From a virus, in the IMG/VR virus record IMGVR_UViG_3300009130_000127, positions 1 to 24,903 of that record: a stretch of DNA of 24,903 bases. One strand, given 5' to 3'. The notes beneath the pieces are model-generated. The model was not told where the DNA came from, did no database searches, and saw nothing but the letters and a program-made list of their open reading frames with translations. Numbering within the stretch: the first letter of the stretch is position 1; the number at the start of each line of letters is the position of its first letter. Made by a program: the position numbers and the translations under genes. Positions 7,082 to 16,219 of the stretch are shown here, one piece after another.

Positions 7082-7581
7082 TATGTTACGTTTGGTGTAT
7101 CAGTACCATCAAAAGAAATATAAGTTGTTGAACTTGCGCTATCCCTAGATATTTTAATACCTCCTACAACATCATAAGCAGCATTAGGAATAGACTCTAG
7201 TTTATCATCTAGAGCCGTTTGCGTTGCTGTACTGATAGGCTTATCCGCATCACTTGTATTGTCAACGTTACCTAAGCCTACATCAGATTTATTTATATCA
7301 ATGTTACCCGAACCCTCTACACTTTCACCGTTAACATTTTTTAAAGGTCTTTTAGTTTGGATAGTTGAAGTAGTTTCGTCTCCTGTATTTGTTCCCGATG
7401 TGTTGCCTATTACTGTTTTTTCTGCATCAGTTACATAGTTTTTATCAGTAGATTCAGTTACTAAAGAAGTAGTATAATCTCCATTTGCTGCAACTACAAC
7501 CCCCGTTCTACCAAAAACAGAATCAACAGTACCCCCAGCAATAGGAGAACCAACCGATATGATTAATCTTTTATTTTCCAT
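7081..7581 (-). CDS. short tail fibre protein
   Basis: A 166-residue protein with two motifs familiar from phage tail fibres: VDSVFGRTGVVVAANGDYT (about 20-38) and the collar-type SDVGLGNVDNTSDADKPIS followed by TATQTALD (about 99-126). Such segments form trimeric stalk repeats. No chaperone or enzymatic domain is visible. It overlaps the gene before it by 11 bases and the LamG adhesin after it by one base, so it probably builds the shaft to which the adhesin attaches; that attachment is inference. Confidence 0.75.
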   Translation of the reverse strand: MENKRLIISVGSPIAGGTVDSVFGRTGVVVAANGDYTTSLVTESTDKNYVTDAEKTVIGNTSGTNTGDETTSTIQTKRPLKNVNGESVEGSGNIDINKSDVGLGNVDNTSDADKPISTATQTALDDKLESIPNAAYDVVGGIKISRDSASSTTYISFDGTDTPNVT

Positions 7582-7927
7582 TCTTAACTACTTTAAATTT
7601 GCCCTTTATTACTGATTGCCCCCCTACTATTTTTATCTCATAATCATATACCCCTGTATCAACGGACACATTAGGTAAGTCTAAATAAAGTTTATTAGTG
7701 TTTGCTTTTACTAAATCCGTAGATTGTAAAACAACCTCATTAAAGTTATCATAAACAAATAACTCGAAGTCTAAACTTGTAATATCATATTCTGTTTTCT
7801 CGCCTGTTATTAGGTCTTCTTCTACAAACTCAAAAGGCGCTCTAGCTGTATTGAACGGTTGAAACTTTATGCATTCAATGTTTACAGGGTCGTTAGCCTC
7901 ACTTGTAGTTTTTAAAGTTTGAATCAT
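7571..7927 (-). CDS. Ig/BppU-like beta-sandwich tail-tip protein
   Basis: A 118-residue beta-rich protein. The pattern of DLITGEKTEYDITSLDFELFVYD (about 37-59), then a paired strand segment, then VDTGVYDYEIKIVGG near the end, resembles the N-terminal domain of baseplate upper proteins, where small Ig-like folds plug receptor-binding proteins onto the tail. It starts the fibre/adhesin cluster just below the tail-tube terminator and overlaps the fibre gene by 11 bases. The assignment rests on strand pattern and position, so a generic tail domain is also possible. Confidence 0.5.
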   Translation of the reverse strand: MIQTLKTTSEANDPVNIECIKFQPFNTARAPFEFVEEDLITGEKTEYDITSLDFELFVYDNFNEVVLQSTDLVKANTNKLYLDLPNVSVDTGVYDYEIKIVGGQSVIKGKFKVVKNGK

Positions 7928-7950
7928 TTTGTTTAACGTTTGATTAAAAG

Positions 7951-7980
7951 AAAAAAGCCGTACCTAATCAGATACGGCTA
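7951..7980 (-). terminator. intrinsic terminator after the tail tube gene
   Basis: On the minus strand AGCCGTA (7979-7973) pairs with TACGGCT (7962-7956) around a small loop, followed by six T's (7956-7951). It lies nine bases after the tube stop codon and before the fibre cluster, so it would limit transcription from the abundant tube gene into the fibre genes. Confidence 0.85.
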
Positions 7981-7988
7981 ATTTATGA

Positions 7989-8561
7989 TTAAGAAGCAGG
8001 AGTTAAGTAACCCTCTAATTTTGCTTTAGTTGTAGCGTAGTCAGTATCAAAGAAGTATCTTTTATGAAAGTCTTCTTCACCAGATAAAGCAACAGATGTA
8101 GAAACATCAGCAGCAGGATCAACATCAAAAGCGAACATATCACCTTCAGCAGCAGTCAAACCGTTTTGAGTTCCTAAGATGATAAACTTCTCGTTGTAAG
8201 TTTCAATAACAACAGTTAAAGCTTCTGCTCTAGCTAATTCATCAACAAAAGCTAAATCTGCTTCACCATCTTCTAACAACTTAACAACTAAGTTCTGCAT
8301 GTAGAATTGATTCCCTTTAGTTGGTACAGATAAAGAAGCTCCGTAAGTATGCATTAACTTAGAACCTGATAACTTGTATCCTTGATCACCAGTATCTAAA
8401 GTGATATCAGAGATAACTTGCTCAGTCGCACCTTCTGTAAAACCTAGTTTTACCCCTGATGAATTAAAAAGGTTGAAGAAATAAACATCACCCTTTAAAC
8501 CGTTTTTCTTCTTTTTAGTTGAACAGGTAGAAGTATAACCCGAAGCTAATAAACAGCCCAT
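7989..8561 (-). CDS. major tail tube protein (probable)
   Basis: A 190-residue beta-rich acidic protein with the look of a siphovirus tail tube subunit: an N-terminal Cys/Ser-rich arm with a KKKK patch (about 1-20), then strands such as GDVYFFNLFNSSGV and EQVISDITLDTGDQGYKL, a central FYMQNLVVKLLEDG, and a long strand ALTVVIETYNEKFIILGTQNG (about 113-133). It is flanked by its own candidate promoter and a strong terminator, as expected for a subunit needed in hundreds of copies. It lies downstream of the tape measure gene, the reverse of the usual order. No motif proves the role; a capsid decoration or baseplate subunit would be the alternative. Confidence 0.6.
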   Translation of the reverse strand: MGCLLASGYTSTCSTKKKKNGLKGDVYFFNLFNSSGVKLGFTEGATEQVISDITLDTGDQGYKLSGSKLMHTYGASLSVPTKGNQFYMQNLVVKLLEDGEADLAFVDELARAEALTVVIETYNEKFIILGTQNGLTAAEGDMFAFDVDPAADVSTSVALSGEEDFHKRYFFDTDYATTKAKLEGYLTPAS

Positions 8562-8572
8562 AATTTTAGATT

Positions 8573-8627
8573 TTTAACGTTAAACAAAATAAAATTTTAC
8601 TTAATCGCTAATATACAAAATAAAATT
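8573..8627 (-). promoter_or_regulatory. candidate promoter for the tail tube gene, with 13-base direct repeat
   Basis: The sequence ACAAAATAAAATT occurs twice on the plus strand (8584-8596 and 8615-8627), 31 bases apart. On the minus strand the upstream copy supplies TTTG (8619-8616) and the downstream copy TTATTTTG (8592-8585), 23 bases apart: a -33/-7 pair with one mismatch to TAnnTTTG. A perfect palindrome TTTAACGTTAAA (8573-8584) lies at the expected transcript start and could be an operator. The region fills the gap between tape measure and tube genes. Confidence 0.45.
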
Positions 8628-8631
8628 CGGT

Positions 8632-10767
8632 TTAGATTGTAGATGTGTCTTGTGTTACTTGTACGTTGTTTTGAGCGTCGTTTATTTCTGTTACTGATAC
8701 CGTTAAACCTAGATTAGCTATTGCACCTTCTAACGCTGCCTGTTGTGCTAATGATTGGTCTGCTTCGCTTGTGTTAGCTGTTGCCGTTCCGTTATAACCT
8801 GCTGTACTAGGTGTAACAGGGCTAGGAGTACTAGACGAGCCAGCACTACTAATAGATGCTATTTGTGCTGCACCCGACGCAACTGTTGCTGCTGCTGCTG
8901 CTACTGCTGCTGGCCAAGGTGTAACCGTAGCTAAAGCGTTAGTAACCCCCACCGCTGTATTTATTATAGCTTGAGTTATACCTATGGCTTTTGCTAGTTT
9001 TTCGTTTTTACTTGCAAAAACTTTAGCTAATTCAAAACCAGAATTCAATACACTTGCAGCGTGTTGAGCGTTTGATATTCTTAAACTTCTTTGATAATCA
9101 TAACTAGCTCTAACGGTTGCGTTAATAGCTCTTGTTGAATCTTCTACGGCTTTTTGTTTTTCAAGTTCAGAGTTTTTAAACTCAATCATTACTTCTCTAA
9201 GTCTGTTTTTTTGGACTTCTGACAAGTAATCAATATCCGTTATCGCCTTTCCTAATTCTGCAGGATCTTTAATGCCTAGTAATCTGTTTAACTCTTCATC
9301 AGATAAACCTATTTCATTAAATTGAGTTCTTTGAGCTTGTAAAAACCGATCATAACTAGCTTGATAATCTGCTAAAGCTTGTTTTCTTTGCTCTATTGTT
9401 AATTCTTCGTTATTCGCTCTTTGTTCTAAAACATCTCTTTCTCTTTCACCAACATCTATAATAAAGTCTAACTCTTGTTCCCAAATATCTTGTTTTCTTT
9501 GGCGTGTTATTTTTAGGTTGTTTTCTTCATCTAAATTAGCTTGGTTTCTTATTTCTGTTCTTTCTTTTTGTTTTTCTGTTAGCTCTCTTTGAATCTCTAA
9601 AGTGTCTTGGCTGTTTCTTTTAGCTATATCAAGTTGTTTTTGAATTAGTGTTATTTCTTGATTAACTAAAGATTCTTGTTGTTGAAACTTTCTTTTTTGT
9701 ACCTCTATTAGCTCCTCTTGTGCTTGTGCTTGTTCTTGGAATGATAATGTAGAATCCTCAGCTTTACTAGCTAATACAGCTTCTTGGCCCTCTAGTTTTT
9801 TAATCTCTTTTTGAGTAGCTAACATTGATCGGTTTAGCTTCCAAGTAGCATCTTCTAATTCAATTGTAGCTTTAACATTTTTTTGAACTTTTTCTGTAAC
9901 ATCGGAAACTACATCAGCCGTAGCCTTAAACAAATCAACATAAGGATTAGCGTTATTAAATGATTCTCCTGCTTTTCTAGCATTTTCAATAGCAGATTCA
10001 AAATCACCTTTAAAAACATCTCTAATAACTTTACCTAAGTAACCAAATGTATCTATTAAAGCATCTATTTTTTCTAATACATAGTTTTGAACTAGATTAG
10101 CAAAAGATTTAATACTTTCTTGTGGATTAGTAAAAGCATCATAAATTCCAACTGCAAACTCACCTACATAACCCACTAAGGTATCAAAAACAACATTTAA
10201 AACAGCCATAGCCGTCTTTAAAACTTTAGCGCCTTTTTCGGTTCTCCCAAAAGCAGCAATTAAAGCTGTAAACCCAGCAACTATTAACCCTATTGGATTT
10301 GCTAACATGGCAATGTTTAACCCTTGAAAAGAAGGGATAACGCCATCTAAAGCGCTCTTGTAATCCCCGACTGAGCGCCTGAAATCTCCTCCTGATTGTT
10401 CAGCTTTCTTTATAGAGTCATTTTGTTTTTTTATAGCTTCGTTTAACCTTTGAAACTTTCTTACACCTTCTTCTGTGGATGTATTAACCGCGTTTCTTTG
10501 TGTTGTTAACTTTGCTAAGTTCGCTCTAAGCTCGTTTAGGCTTCCTTTTTCAGCACCTATTAACCTTACATTTTGTCTTCTAGCTGTGTTTAGTTTTTGT
10601 ATCTCAGCTGCGTTTTTTTGGTATTGGGTGCTGTTTTTTTGCCCTTGTGCTGCTAACTCTCTATTCTCTTGTTGCAGTTTTTCAATGGCTTCATTTTGTT
10701 CGTTAATGTCTTTTATTGCTTGGGCGTTGTCTACCTCAATTTCAATTAATACTTTTTCGTCAGCCAT
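8632..10767 (-). CDS. tail tape measure protein
   Basis: A 711-residue protein with tape measure architecture: a long N-terminal coiled coil (about 10-125, heptads rich in Q, N, E and K), a central hydrophobic helical region (about 148-205, with ANPIGLIVAGFTALIAAFG and VLNVVFDTLVGYVGEF), another long coiled coil (about 300-470), and an alanine/serine-rich hydrophobic C-terminus (about 590-650, AVAAAAATVASGAAQ). It sets tail length and forms the DNA-ejection channel. By the known proportionality of about 0.15 nm per residue, the tail should be roughly 105-110 nm, a siphovirus. It lies between the tail-tip genes and the tube gene, two bases from the former. Confidence 0.9.
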   Translation of the reverse strand: MADEKVLIEIEVDNAQAIKDINEQNEAIEKLQQENRELAAQGQKNSTQYQKNAAEIQKLNTARRQNVRLIGAEKGSLNELRANLAKLTTQRNAVNTSTEEGVRKFQRLNEAIKKQNDSIKKAEQSGGDFRRSVGDYKSALDGVIPSFQGLNIAMLANPIGLIVAGFTALIAAFGRTEKGAKVLKTAMAVLNVVFDTLVGYVGEFAVGIYDAFTNPQESIKSFANLVQNYVLEKIDALIDTFGYLGKVIRDVFKGDFESAIENARKAGESFNNANPYVDLFKATADVVSDVTEKVQKNVKATIELEDATWKLNRSMLATQKEIKKLEGQEAVLASKAEDSTLSFQEQAQAQEELIEVQKRKFQQQESLVNQEITLIQKQLDIAKRNSQDTLEIQRELTEKQKERTEIRNQANLDEENNLKITRQRKQDIWEQELDFIIDVGERERDVLEQRANNEELTIEQRKQALADYQASYDRFLQAQRTQFNEIGLSDEELNRLLGIKDPAELGKAITDIDYLSEVQKNRLREVMIEFKNSELEKQKAVEDSTRAINATVRASYDYQRSLRISNAQHAASVLNSGFELAKVFASKNEKLAKAIGITQAIINTAVGVTNALATVTPWPAAVAAAAATVASGAAQIASISSAGSSSTPSPVTPSTAGYNGTATANTSEADQSLAQQAALEGAIANLGLTVSVTEINDAQNNVQVTQDTSTI

Positions 10768-10769
10768 TA

Positions 10770-12926
10770 TTATATTTTAACTAAGTTAACTTTTGTTGTT
10801 GATCCATCACCTTTGTACTGTTCTACGCTATCAATGTAATAATAGCCGCTATCATATTTGTACTCTAAGAATATTGGAGTAAAGAAGTCAAGCTGTTGAA
10901 TATCCAAGGCTGTCAAGTTCATGTATAAAGATACATAAAAAGGAGCGTTTAGAATTTTGTTGTATAGATTGTAATTCTTTTGTAATAATGGAATACCTAC
11001 AAAGTTGTTACCATACTCTTTTAACTCGTAATTCTCGAAGTTTAAAGTATCTAAATTAGAATCTAAATCATTATTGTTTAACCCTAATCTATTGGCTTGT
11101 ACTTTAGCAAAGAAACAATAACCGATAGAAGTAAAGTCTTGACCTTGACCGTTATCATCTTCAATAGAAACTGTGTCTTCTGTATTTTTATTCATACTAA
11201 GTACAGAAGTATTTCCATTAGTCATCAATATTCTAGGTGCTATTTCGTTTTCTTCAAATAATGGCTGTCCTTGGGTGTTAGTTCCTTCTAATTTCCAAAT
11301 AGGCATAAAAGGAAGGTAAAAATCATCATTACTGGTAACTGGAAGTATCTGAGCGGTAGAAGAAAACGGGCTTTTGTATACATCTTTTTCATCACTTAAA
11401 TACTCATTATCAATGTTTAATACTCCCGTTCCTAAGTTATAAGGTAAGAGACGATTAAAAGCACCTATTTGACTATCTTGTTTAGCATCATTTTCATAAA
11501 CAAAAAGACTTCTCTTGGCATAACCGTTTAATATCTTAGTAAAATCTACATCAATTACTTTTGATAAATCTATTTTAGAAGTCCAATCTGGAGAATTAAC
11601 ACGGTTGTTATCAATATCCTCAAATTTATTTAATGTTAATGTTCTAGTTTTTACATCAAAGTAAGAAATAACAGCATTTCTAACTAAAATATCTTTTATG
11701 AAGTCTGTTTGTTTTACTCTTGGTAATACATCGAGAACATTGTATTTATTAACAGCATTTACTAAATCAACATTTAAAAAAGCTAGATTTCCATCAATAC
11801 TTCTTAAAGTTCTTCTAACTCTGTTTTGTGTACCTCCTACATTCTTCATATCAAAGTAAATTTCATCATCTTTTGATATGTTGTTAAAAGTCCAAGTTAC
11901 TTCGTTGTATTGTCTTACAATAGCAGAACCACCAATACCAGCAAACCCACTAGGGGGAGTAATAGTTCTTGAAAAAGCTCCTGTCAACGATCTGACAACT
12001 GGAGTGCCGCCATTCAAAGCAGCTCTAACTTCAATGCTTCCTGTACTCCCAAAAAAGGCGCTTTCAATAGTTTGAAATGATAGCCTAAAAGTTATAGAAT
12101 CAGCATCAGAATTAGCTTTAAACGTGCTACCGTTCCATTGAGAATTGTATTGACCTGTGCCGTAATTAATACCTACGTAATCATCTACACTAACATGAGT
12201 ACCTCCTTGAGTAGTAAAACCTAATCCATAATCCCCAACTTTATAAGGTTCTAGACTTTTAGTAGCAGGGATGACCTCTCTAGGGAATTGACTATCATTG
12301 AATAAAGTGCCTTCTAATTTAATATCTACACTATCAAATATCTTTTCAAAAATATGTTTAGAATAAATACCAACGTTAAAAACGTCTATTGTAGTAGTGC
12401 CTTTTGTCTTGCCTTGAATATTATCTCTTGAGTTATAAAAAGGAAAATAAATATAGCCTTCTGTATTAGTAAAGCTATTTGTAACATTAGCAAAGTTATA
12501 TTCATGTTGTAACTCGTCTAAGTTATAAGGATATGGGCTATCCTGTGTTCTAACTTCTTCATTAATATACCTATCTTTTAACAAGTCGAACCAATCACTA
12601 TTTCCACCAAAAAAGCGCATTTGTATTTCTTTTTTAGTTGGTGAAAACTTCATTACTTGAAAATATCCGTCACTAATTACAGATTCATCTTTTATTAATT
12701 GCCCGTTATACCTTTTAAATTGCCCTTCATTAGTATTGTTGTTTAACTCTGGCGTATACCTTAATATACGAGAATTATTAGCTGTTAAAGGCACTTTAAA
12801 CGATGTTGAAAAGTCACCATGACGAGAGTTAATTTCACCTATTTTAGATATTTGCTTTGTTATTGCAAAGTCTTTAAGGTCTAAAAATAAGTCTAAATAC
12901 TCCCCGTTTATTCTATACTTTATCAT
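10770..12926 (-). CDS. large tail-tip/baseplate hub protein
   Basis: A 718-residue protein. Its N-terminus (YRINGEYLDLFLDLKDFAI, then KQISKIGEINSRHGDFSTSF and KVPLTANN, about 4-52) matches the pattern of large tail proteins recurrent in Bacteroidetes prophages, where a GDFS-x-x-F-x-x-P-x-T-x-N segment opens a hub-like fold. The middle is strand-rich, and a DFIKDILVRN segment plus LTLNKFEDID (about 410-435) resembles the hub domain of baseplate proteins that dock on the tube. It lies next to the tape measure gene, as distal tail and hub proteins do. Overlaps the 793-residue gene by one base. Role inferred from pattern and position. Confidence 0.6.
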   Translation of the reverse strand: MIKYRINGEYLDLFLDLKDFAITKQISKIGEINSRHGDFSTSFKVPLTANNSRILRYTPELNNNTNEGQFKRYNGQLIKDESVISDGYFQVMKFSPTKKEIQMRFFGGNSDWFDLLKDRYINEEVRTQDSPYPYNLDELQHEYNFANVTNSFTNTEGYIYFPFYNSRDNIQGKTKGTTTIDVFNVGIYSKHIFEKIFDSVDIKLEGTLFNDSQFPREVIPATKSLEPYKVGDYGLGFTTQGGTHVSVDDYVGINYGTGQYNSQWNGSTFKANSDADSITFRLSFQTIESAFFGSTGSIEVRAALNGGTPVVRSLTGAFSRTITPPSGFAGIGGSAIVRQYNEVTWTFNNISKDDEIYFDMKNVGGTQNRVRRTLRSIDGNLAFLNVDLVNAVNKYNVLDVLPRVKQTDFIKDILVRNAVISYFDVKTRTLTLNKFEDIDNNRVNSPDWTSKIDLSKVIDVDFTKILNGYAKRSLFVYENDAKQDSQIGAFNRLLPYNLGTGVLNIDNEYLSDEKDVYKSPFSSTAQILPVTSNDDFYLPFMPIWKLEGTNTQGQPLFEENEIAPRILMTNGNTSVLSMNKNTEDTVSIEDDNGQGQDFTSIGYCFFAKVQANRLGLNNNDLDSNLDTLNFENYELKEYGNNFVGIPLLQKNYNLYNKILNAPFYVSLYMNLTALDIQQLDFFTPIFLEYKYDSGYYYIDSVEQYKGDGSTTKVNLVKI

Positions 12927-15307
12927 TATTGTTCTTGTACTAATGTATTAGGTAAAAACACCTCAAAACTAACTTCTCTCATGTACTCGCTTTCGTCGGT
13001 TAATAAGAAAGTGCTAGGTTTAGTTGTTACAGTTGTCCAAACTCCATCTAATTGAATTTGTATTTTAATTGATCGCCTAATTTGGTTTAAAATTATCTGC
13101 TCATTTTCTGTTAGCAATCCACTTCTAAGGGTTAAAGACTTTCTAACGTTTAAATTAATAGTTTCATACTCAGTATCTCCGTTAATAAAATCATTGTCCC
13201 AATCTTGCGTAACATCTCTTCTTATTTCATTACGATTAGAAACAGTTTCGTTAAATGTTCTGTATCTGTTAAAGTTCCATTGTTCCCAACCACCTAAATC
13301 ATTTTTCCATCTTAACGGTGTACTGTATCTATTGCATTTATCACCTATTTTAGTTGGTTTAACTTGTGTTAAGTATTCAATAGGCCCCTTAAACGTTGTA
13401 TTATCAACACCAAAAGAAAAACCTCCCCCCGTTAAAACATCATTAGTGATAACTAAAATAACTTCTATTTGATGGCTTGTTTGAGTAGCTTCAAAATCAA
13501 ACTGAAAACTTCCTTCTGCAATAGGGAATTGAACAAATTCGAATTTATTTGATATTATGCTTGTACCCTTTAAACGATAACAAAAATACCCGTTACCTAT
13601 TAAGCTCGGTGCAAAGTTATTCATTAATGAAGAATCAGTGTTAAAGGCGTACCCCTCACCTACAATAGTTTGTATAGGTGTATCAAATTGATATAATACA
13701 TATTCTCCCGCTGTTAATGATGCGTAATTAGCATTATAAATACCAAAACCACCAGTAGGACCCCCTGTACTGTGGCTTATTGGGTTTGCTATCGCGTTAA
13801 TGTTAGAAATATTCCAAGTTGCTGTATTGGAATTTTCATACGTTCCGTTATCACCATCTAAAAGAAGATTAGAAGGTATTGAAACTAATTGAGCCGTTCC
13901 CTTTTTCCAACTATCAGAAGTTATAGCGCTTTCAACAGTATAAACACCATCTGAACTATTGCTAATTTGTGTCCTTACCTCTTCAACTACAACCCCTTGT
14001 CCATCAAAAACTTTTTCATCTAAGAACACACTGTCGCCTCCCTCACTGCTGTTAAATGTAGCGCTGGGTACAATTGAATTAATGTAATAAGGATATGTAA
14101 GGGTATCAAAGTGAGTTAATAAACCGCCTTGTAATCCACTATCTGCAATGTAATCTCCAAAATTACCACCTAAAGAATCTTGAAACTGTTTAGCTCCAAA
14201 GATTGAAAAACTAGAATACTCACAAGGATTAGGCACGTTTGTAGATATTGCAAATCTATTTAACCTAAAGTCCATTACTTGACTCTGATTAACTGGATTA
14301 GTAGCAATTCCAACAGCGTCAACATCAAAAGAAGGTGTGATAGTTATAATGTTATCTTTTACACCTAATGAACCTATATTAACAGTAGAAAAAGGTTGCC
14401 AAGTTTGATCGTCTTTTTTTCTTAAATAAACAGTATACCTAATTCCATCGGGTAAATTTCCACTAACTAAATTAATATTCACATTTAACTCATAAGGAAT
14501 AGAAGGCACTAAGTCTTTTTCTTGATAAAGTATTTTACTTGTGCTATCAACAGATACATAGCCTAAACCCCCCACCCATAAAGTGCTTGAGTTAGTTGAT
14601 TGACTCCAATCAGTTAATCCATTATTAAAATCCTCATTATCAAACCCCGTAAAAGGAACACAGTTATCTAAAGAATCTTTTGTGTAAGTTGGAATTGTTG
14701 AACCGTCCCAAATTTCCGCATATTGAATAGCAAATGAAGTCCAAGCAAAATGACTATTATCATCATTGTAATCAAAAGCTGCTGTCATATCAGGTTTAAT
14801 GAAGTTCCTAACGTTAGCTATTCCCTCATTATTAGAATCAAATTCTATTTCAATAGTACCTATCTCTGTTAGTGGCTTACTAGAATCTGTATTATATGGA
14901 TGGTAACTAGGCGCACCAGCATAAACCTTTGCCAAACCCTTATAACCTTTGTAATATCTTTGGAAAGTTCCTAAAGGTGAAATTTCTGATTCGTTAGTAA
15001 ACAAATCAATAACAACAAACCCCGTAATAATGTCTATTACTTTGTATATTCCATCTATTTTACCAGTGCCATCAACAGTAACAAAATCACCTATAATAAC
15101 ATTATCAGTAGTTAAAAAACCTAGTTTAGTACCTCTTAAACTAGAATCATACGTAAATGATTGGATATTTGAAGCTGTATCAAAAGTGTTAACAGGGAAT
15201 TTTGTGCTGTTAAATTTATAGTTTAAAGGTGTTCTAGATGCGTTCCATCTACTTACGTACCCACTTGATAGGGTTTTTTCTGGTCTACTGGTTACTGATA
15301 TTGCCAT
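12926..15307 (-). CDS. large tail-tip protein with probable carbohydrate-binding modules
   Basis: A 793-residue beta-rich protein. The first 180 residues resemble tail-tip proteins of Bacteroidetes phages (Ser/Thr-rich start, RWNASRTPLNYKFNSTKFP). Residues about 225-360 (FDNEDFNNGLTDWSQSTNSS to VMDFRLNRFAIS) have the hallmarks of a jelly-roll carbohydrate-binding module: NGLTDWS at the opening strand and IPYELNVNINL. A second similar stretch spans about 490-640. The C-terminus (about 690-793) is a compact domain with TLRSGLLTENEQIILNQIRR. It probably forms the tail tip and touches the host surface; ligand unknown. It overlaps the neck gene by 23 bases. Confidence 0.55.
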   Translation of the reverse strand: MAISVTSRPEKTLSSGYVSRWNASRTPLNYKFNSTKFPVNTFDTASNIQSFTYDSSLRGTKLGFLTTDNVIIGDFVTVDGTGKIDGIYKVIDIITGFVVIDLFTNESEISPLGTFQRYYKGYKGLAKVYAGAPSYHPYNTDSSKPLTEIGTIEIEFDSNNEGIANVRNFIKPDMTAAFDYNDDNSHFAWTSFAIQYAEIWDGSTIPTYTKDSLDNCVPFTGFDNEDFNNGLTDWSQSTNSSTLWVGGLGYVSVDSTSKILYQEKDLVPSIPYELNVNINLVSGNLPDGIRYTVYLRKKDDQTWQPFSTVNIGSLGVKDNIITITPSFDVDAVGIATNPVNQSQVMDFRLNRFAISTNVPNPCEYSSFSIFGAKQFQDSLGGNFGDYIADSGLQGGLLTHFDTLTYPYYINSIVPSATFNSSEGGDSVFLDEKVFDGQGVVVEEVRTQISNSSDGVYTVESAITSDSWKKGTAQLVSIPSNLLLDGDNGTYENSNTATWNISNINAIANPISHSTGGPTGGFGIYNANYASLTAGEYVLYQFDTPIQTIVGEGYAFNTDSSLMNNFAPSLIGNGYFCYRLKGTSIISNKFEFVQFPIAEGSFQFDFEATQTSHQIEVILVITNDVLTGGGFSFGVDNTTFKGPIEYLTQVKPTKIGDKCNRYSTPLRWKNDLGGWEQWNFNRYRTFNETVSNRNEIRRDVTQDWDNDFINGDTEYETINLNVRKSLTLRSGLLTENEQIILNQIRRSIKIQIQLDGVWTTVTTKPSTFLLTDESEYMREVSFEVFLPNTLVQEQ

Positions 15308-15743
15308 TCTTAGAGGTTCTTAATTCCCCTAAGATAATACTTTTTGAACTTTGTTTAATATCGTTAAGTATGTTGTTTTCTATTGACTCATCAACACTCG
15401 TTATTAAATCGGGTGTACCCTCATAACCATTCTGATATAAACCCCTTATAATACTGTTTGCGGTTCTGTTTATACCTCTAGCGTTAGCCCATCTTGTTAT
15501 TTGGTCAAATATTGGAGGATTAGAAGCAACATCAGCAGGAGTCATGCCCGTTTCTAAAAACCTGATATGATCCAAAGCATAAAGGGTTAGAGTAGTTGTA
15601 GTTTTATTGGTTTCTTTAACTTCGTATCTAATAGATTGGCTAGTGTCACCAGTTGCCACCCTATCATTATCCCTTAAAGATTGCCTATAAAGTTGTACAG
15701 CTTCTTTACCGTTATCTTCTAATATCTTTTTTAAGTCGCTCAA
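15285..15743 (-). CDS. HK97-gp10-like neck/tail-completion protein
   Basis: A 152-residue protein with the gp10-like signature: ATGDTSQSIRYEV (about 30-42), a strand run of T's, YALDHIRFLETGMTP (about 55-69), then ITRWANARGI and a C-terminal GTPDLITSVDESIENNI helix. In related phages this protein closes the head-tail junction. Translation must start at TTG (15743): an in-frame TGA lies two codons upstream and there is no internal Met near the N-terminus. The TTG overlaps the upstream stop as TTGA, the TTG counterpart of the ATGA junctions in this genome. Confidence 0.72.
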   Translation of the reverse strand: MSDLKKILEDNGKEAVQLYRQSLRDNDRVATGDTSQSIRYEVKETNKTTTTLTLYALDHIRFLETGMTPADVASNPPIFDQITRWANARGINRTANSIIRGLYQNGYEGTPDLITSVDESIENNILNDIKQSSKSIILGELRTSKNGNISNQ

Positions 15744-16219
15744 ATGCTTTCAGTTTGATTATTACTAAAGTCATCACAATAATCTTGTACATCACTCATA
15801 GTTACAGACATTGTAAAACCTCGGCCTATACCTAAATATTGAGGGTCTTTAAACGCTTCTTCTATGTTGTAAGTCATTGTGTTTATGTATTCGTTTTTTT
15901 GTACAAAGTTACAGAACCTACCTATTAACTCATCTACTTGGTTTTGATAATACTCTACTTCTTCATTGTAGTAATTATCTTCTGGGTTCATGTTAGTAGT
16001 TTCAACACAAGCCACTAGAGTCAAATCAAATCTAACTTCATTAGATTGACTAAAAGAAACTGTAATATCTTGTGTTAGTCCTAGTAAGGCTATAAATGTT
16101 TTGTGATTCTCATCAATAGACCACTTTTGAAGCCTCTCTGATGTCGTTTTAACATAAGGACAGCCCAACTGTCTACAAGCTATCCTAAAAAGGTTTGATA
16201 TGTAATATGATGCTGTCAT
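15740..16219 (-). CDS. tail completion/terminator-like protein
   Basis: A 159-residue protein sitting between chaperone and neck genes, the usual neighbourhood of the tail terminator. It opens with a helix (SYYISNLFRIACRQLGCP), then DITVSFSQSNEVRFDLTLVACVE (about 51-73), a central acidic segment rich in N, Y and E (about 78-95), and a final strand GIGRGFTMSVTMSDVQDYC. The helix-strand-strand layout is compatible with the tail terminator fold, but no motif is diagnostic. Its ATG overlaps the frameshifted chaperone stop as ATGA, which is the main evidence for where that gene ends. Confidence 0.55.
   Translation of the reverse strand: MTASYYISNLFRIACRQLGCPYVKTTSERLQKWSIDENHKTFIALLGLTQDITVSFSQSNEVRFDLTLVACVETTNMNPEDNYYNEEVEYYQNQVDELIGRFCNFVQKNEYINTMTYNIEEAFKDPQYLGIGRGFTMSVTMSDVQDYCDDFSNNQTESI

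Noticed and set aside
10475-10780. 101-codon plus-strand ORF inside the tape measure gene
   Set aside because: Cys/Phe-rich composition is the antisense image of the coiled-coil heptads; no promoter or neighbour supports it.
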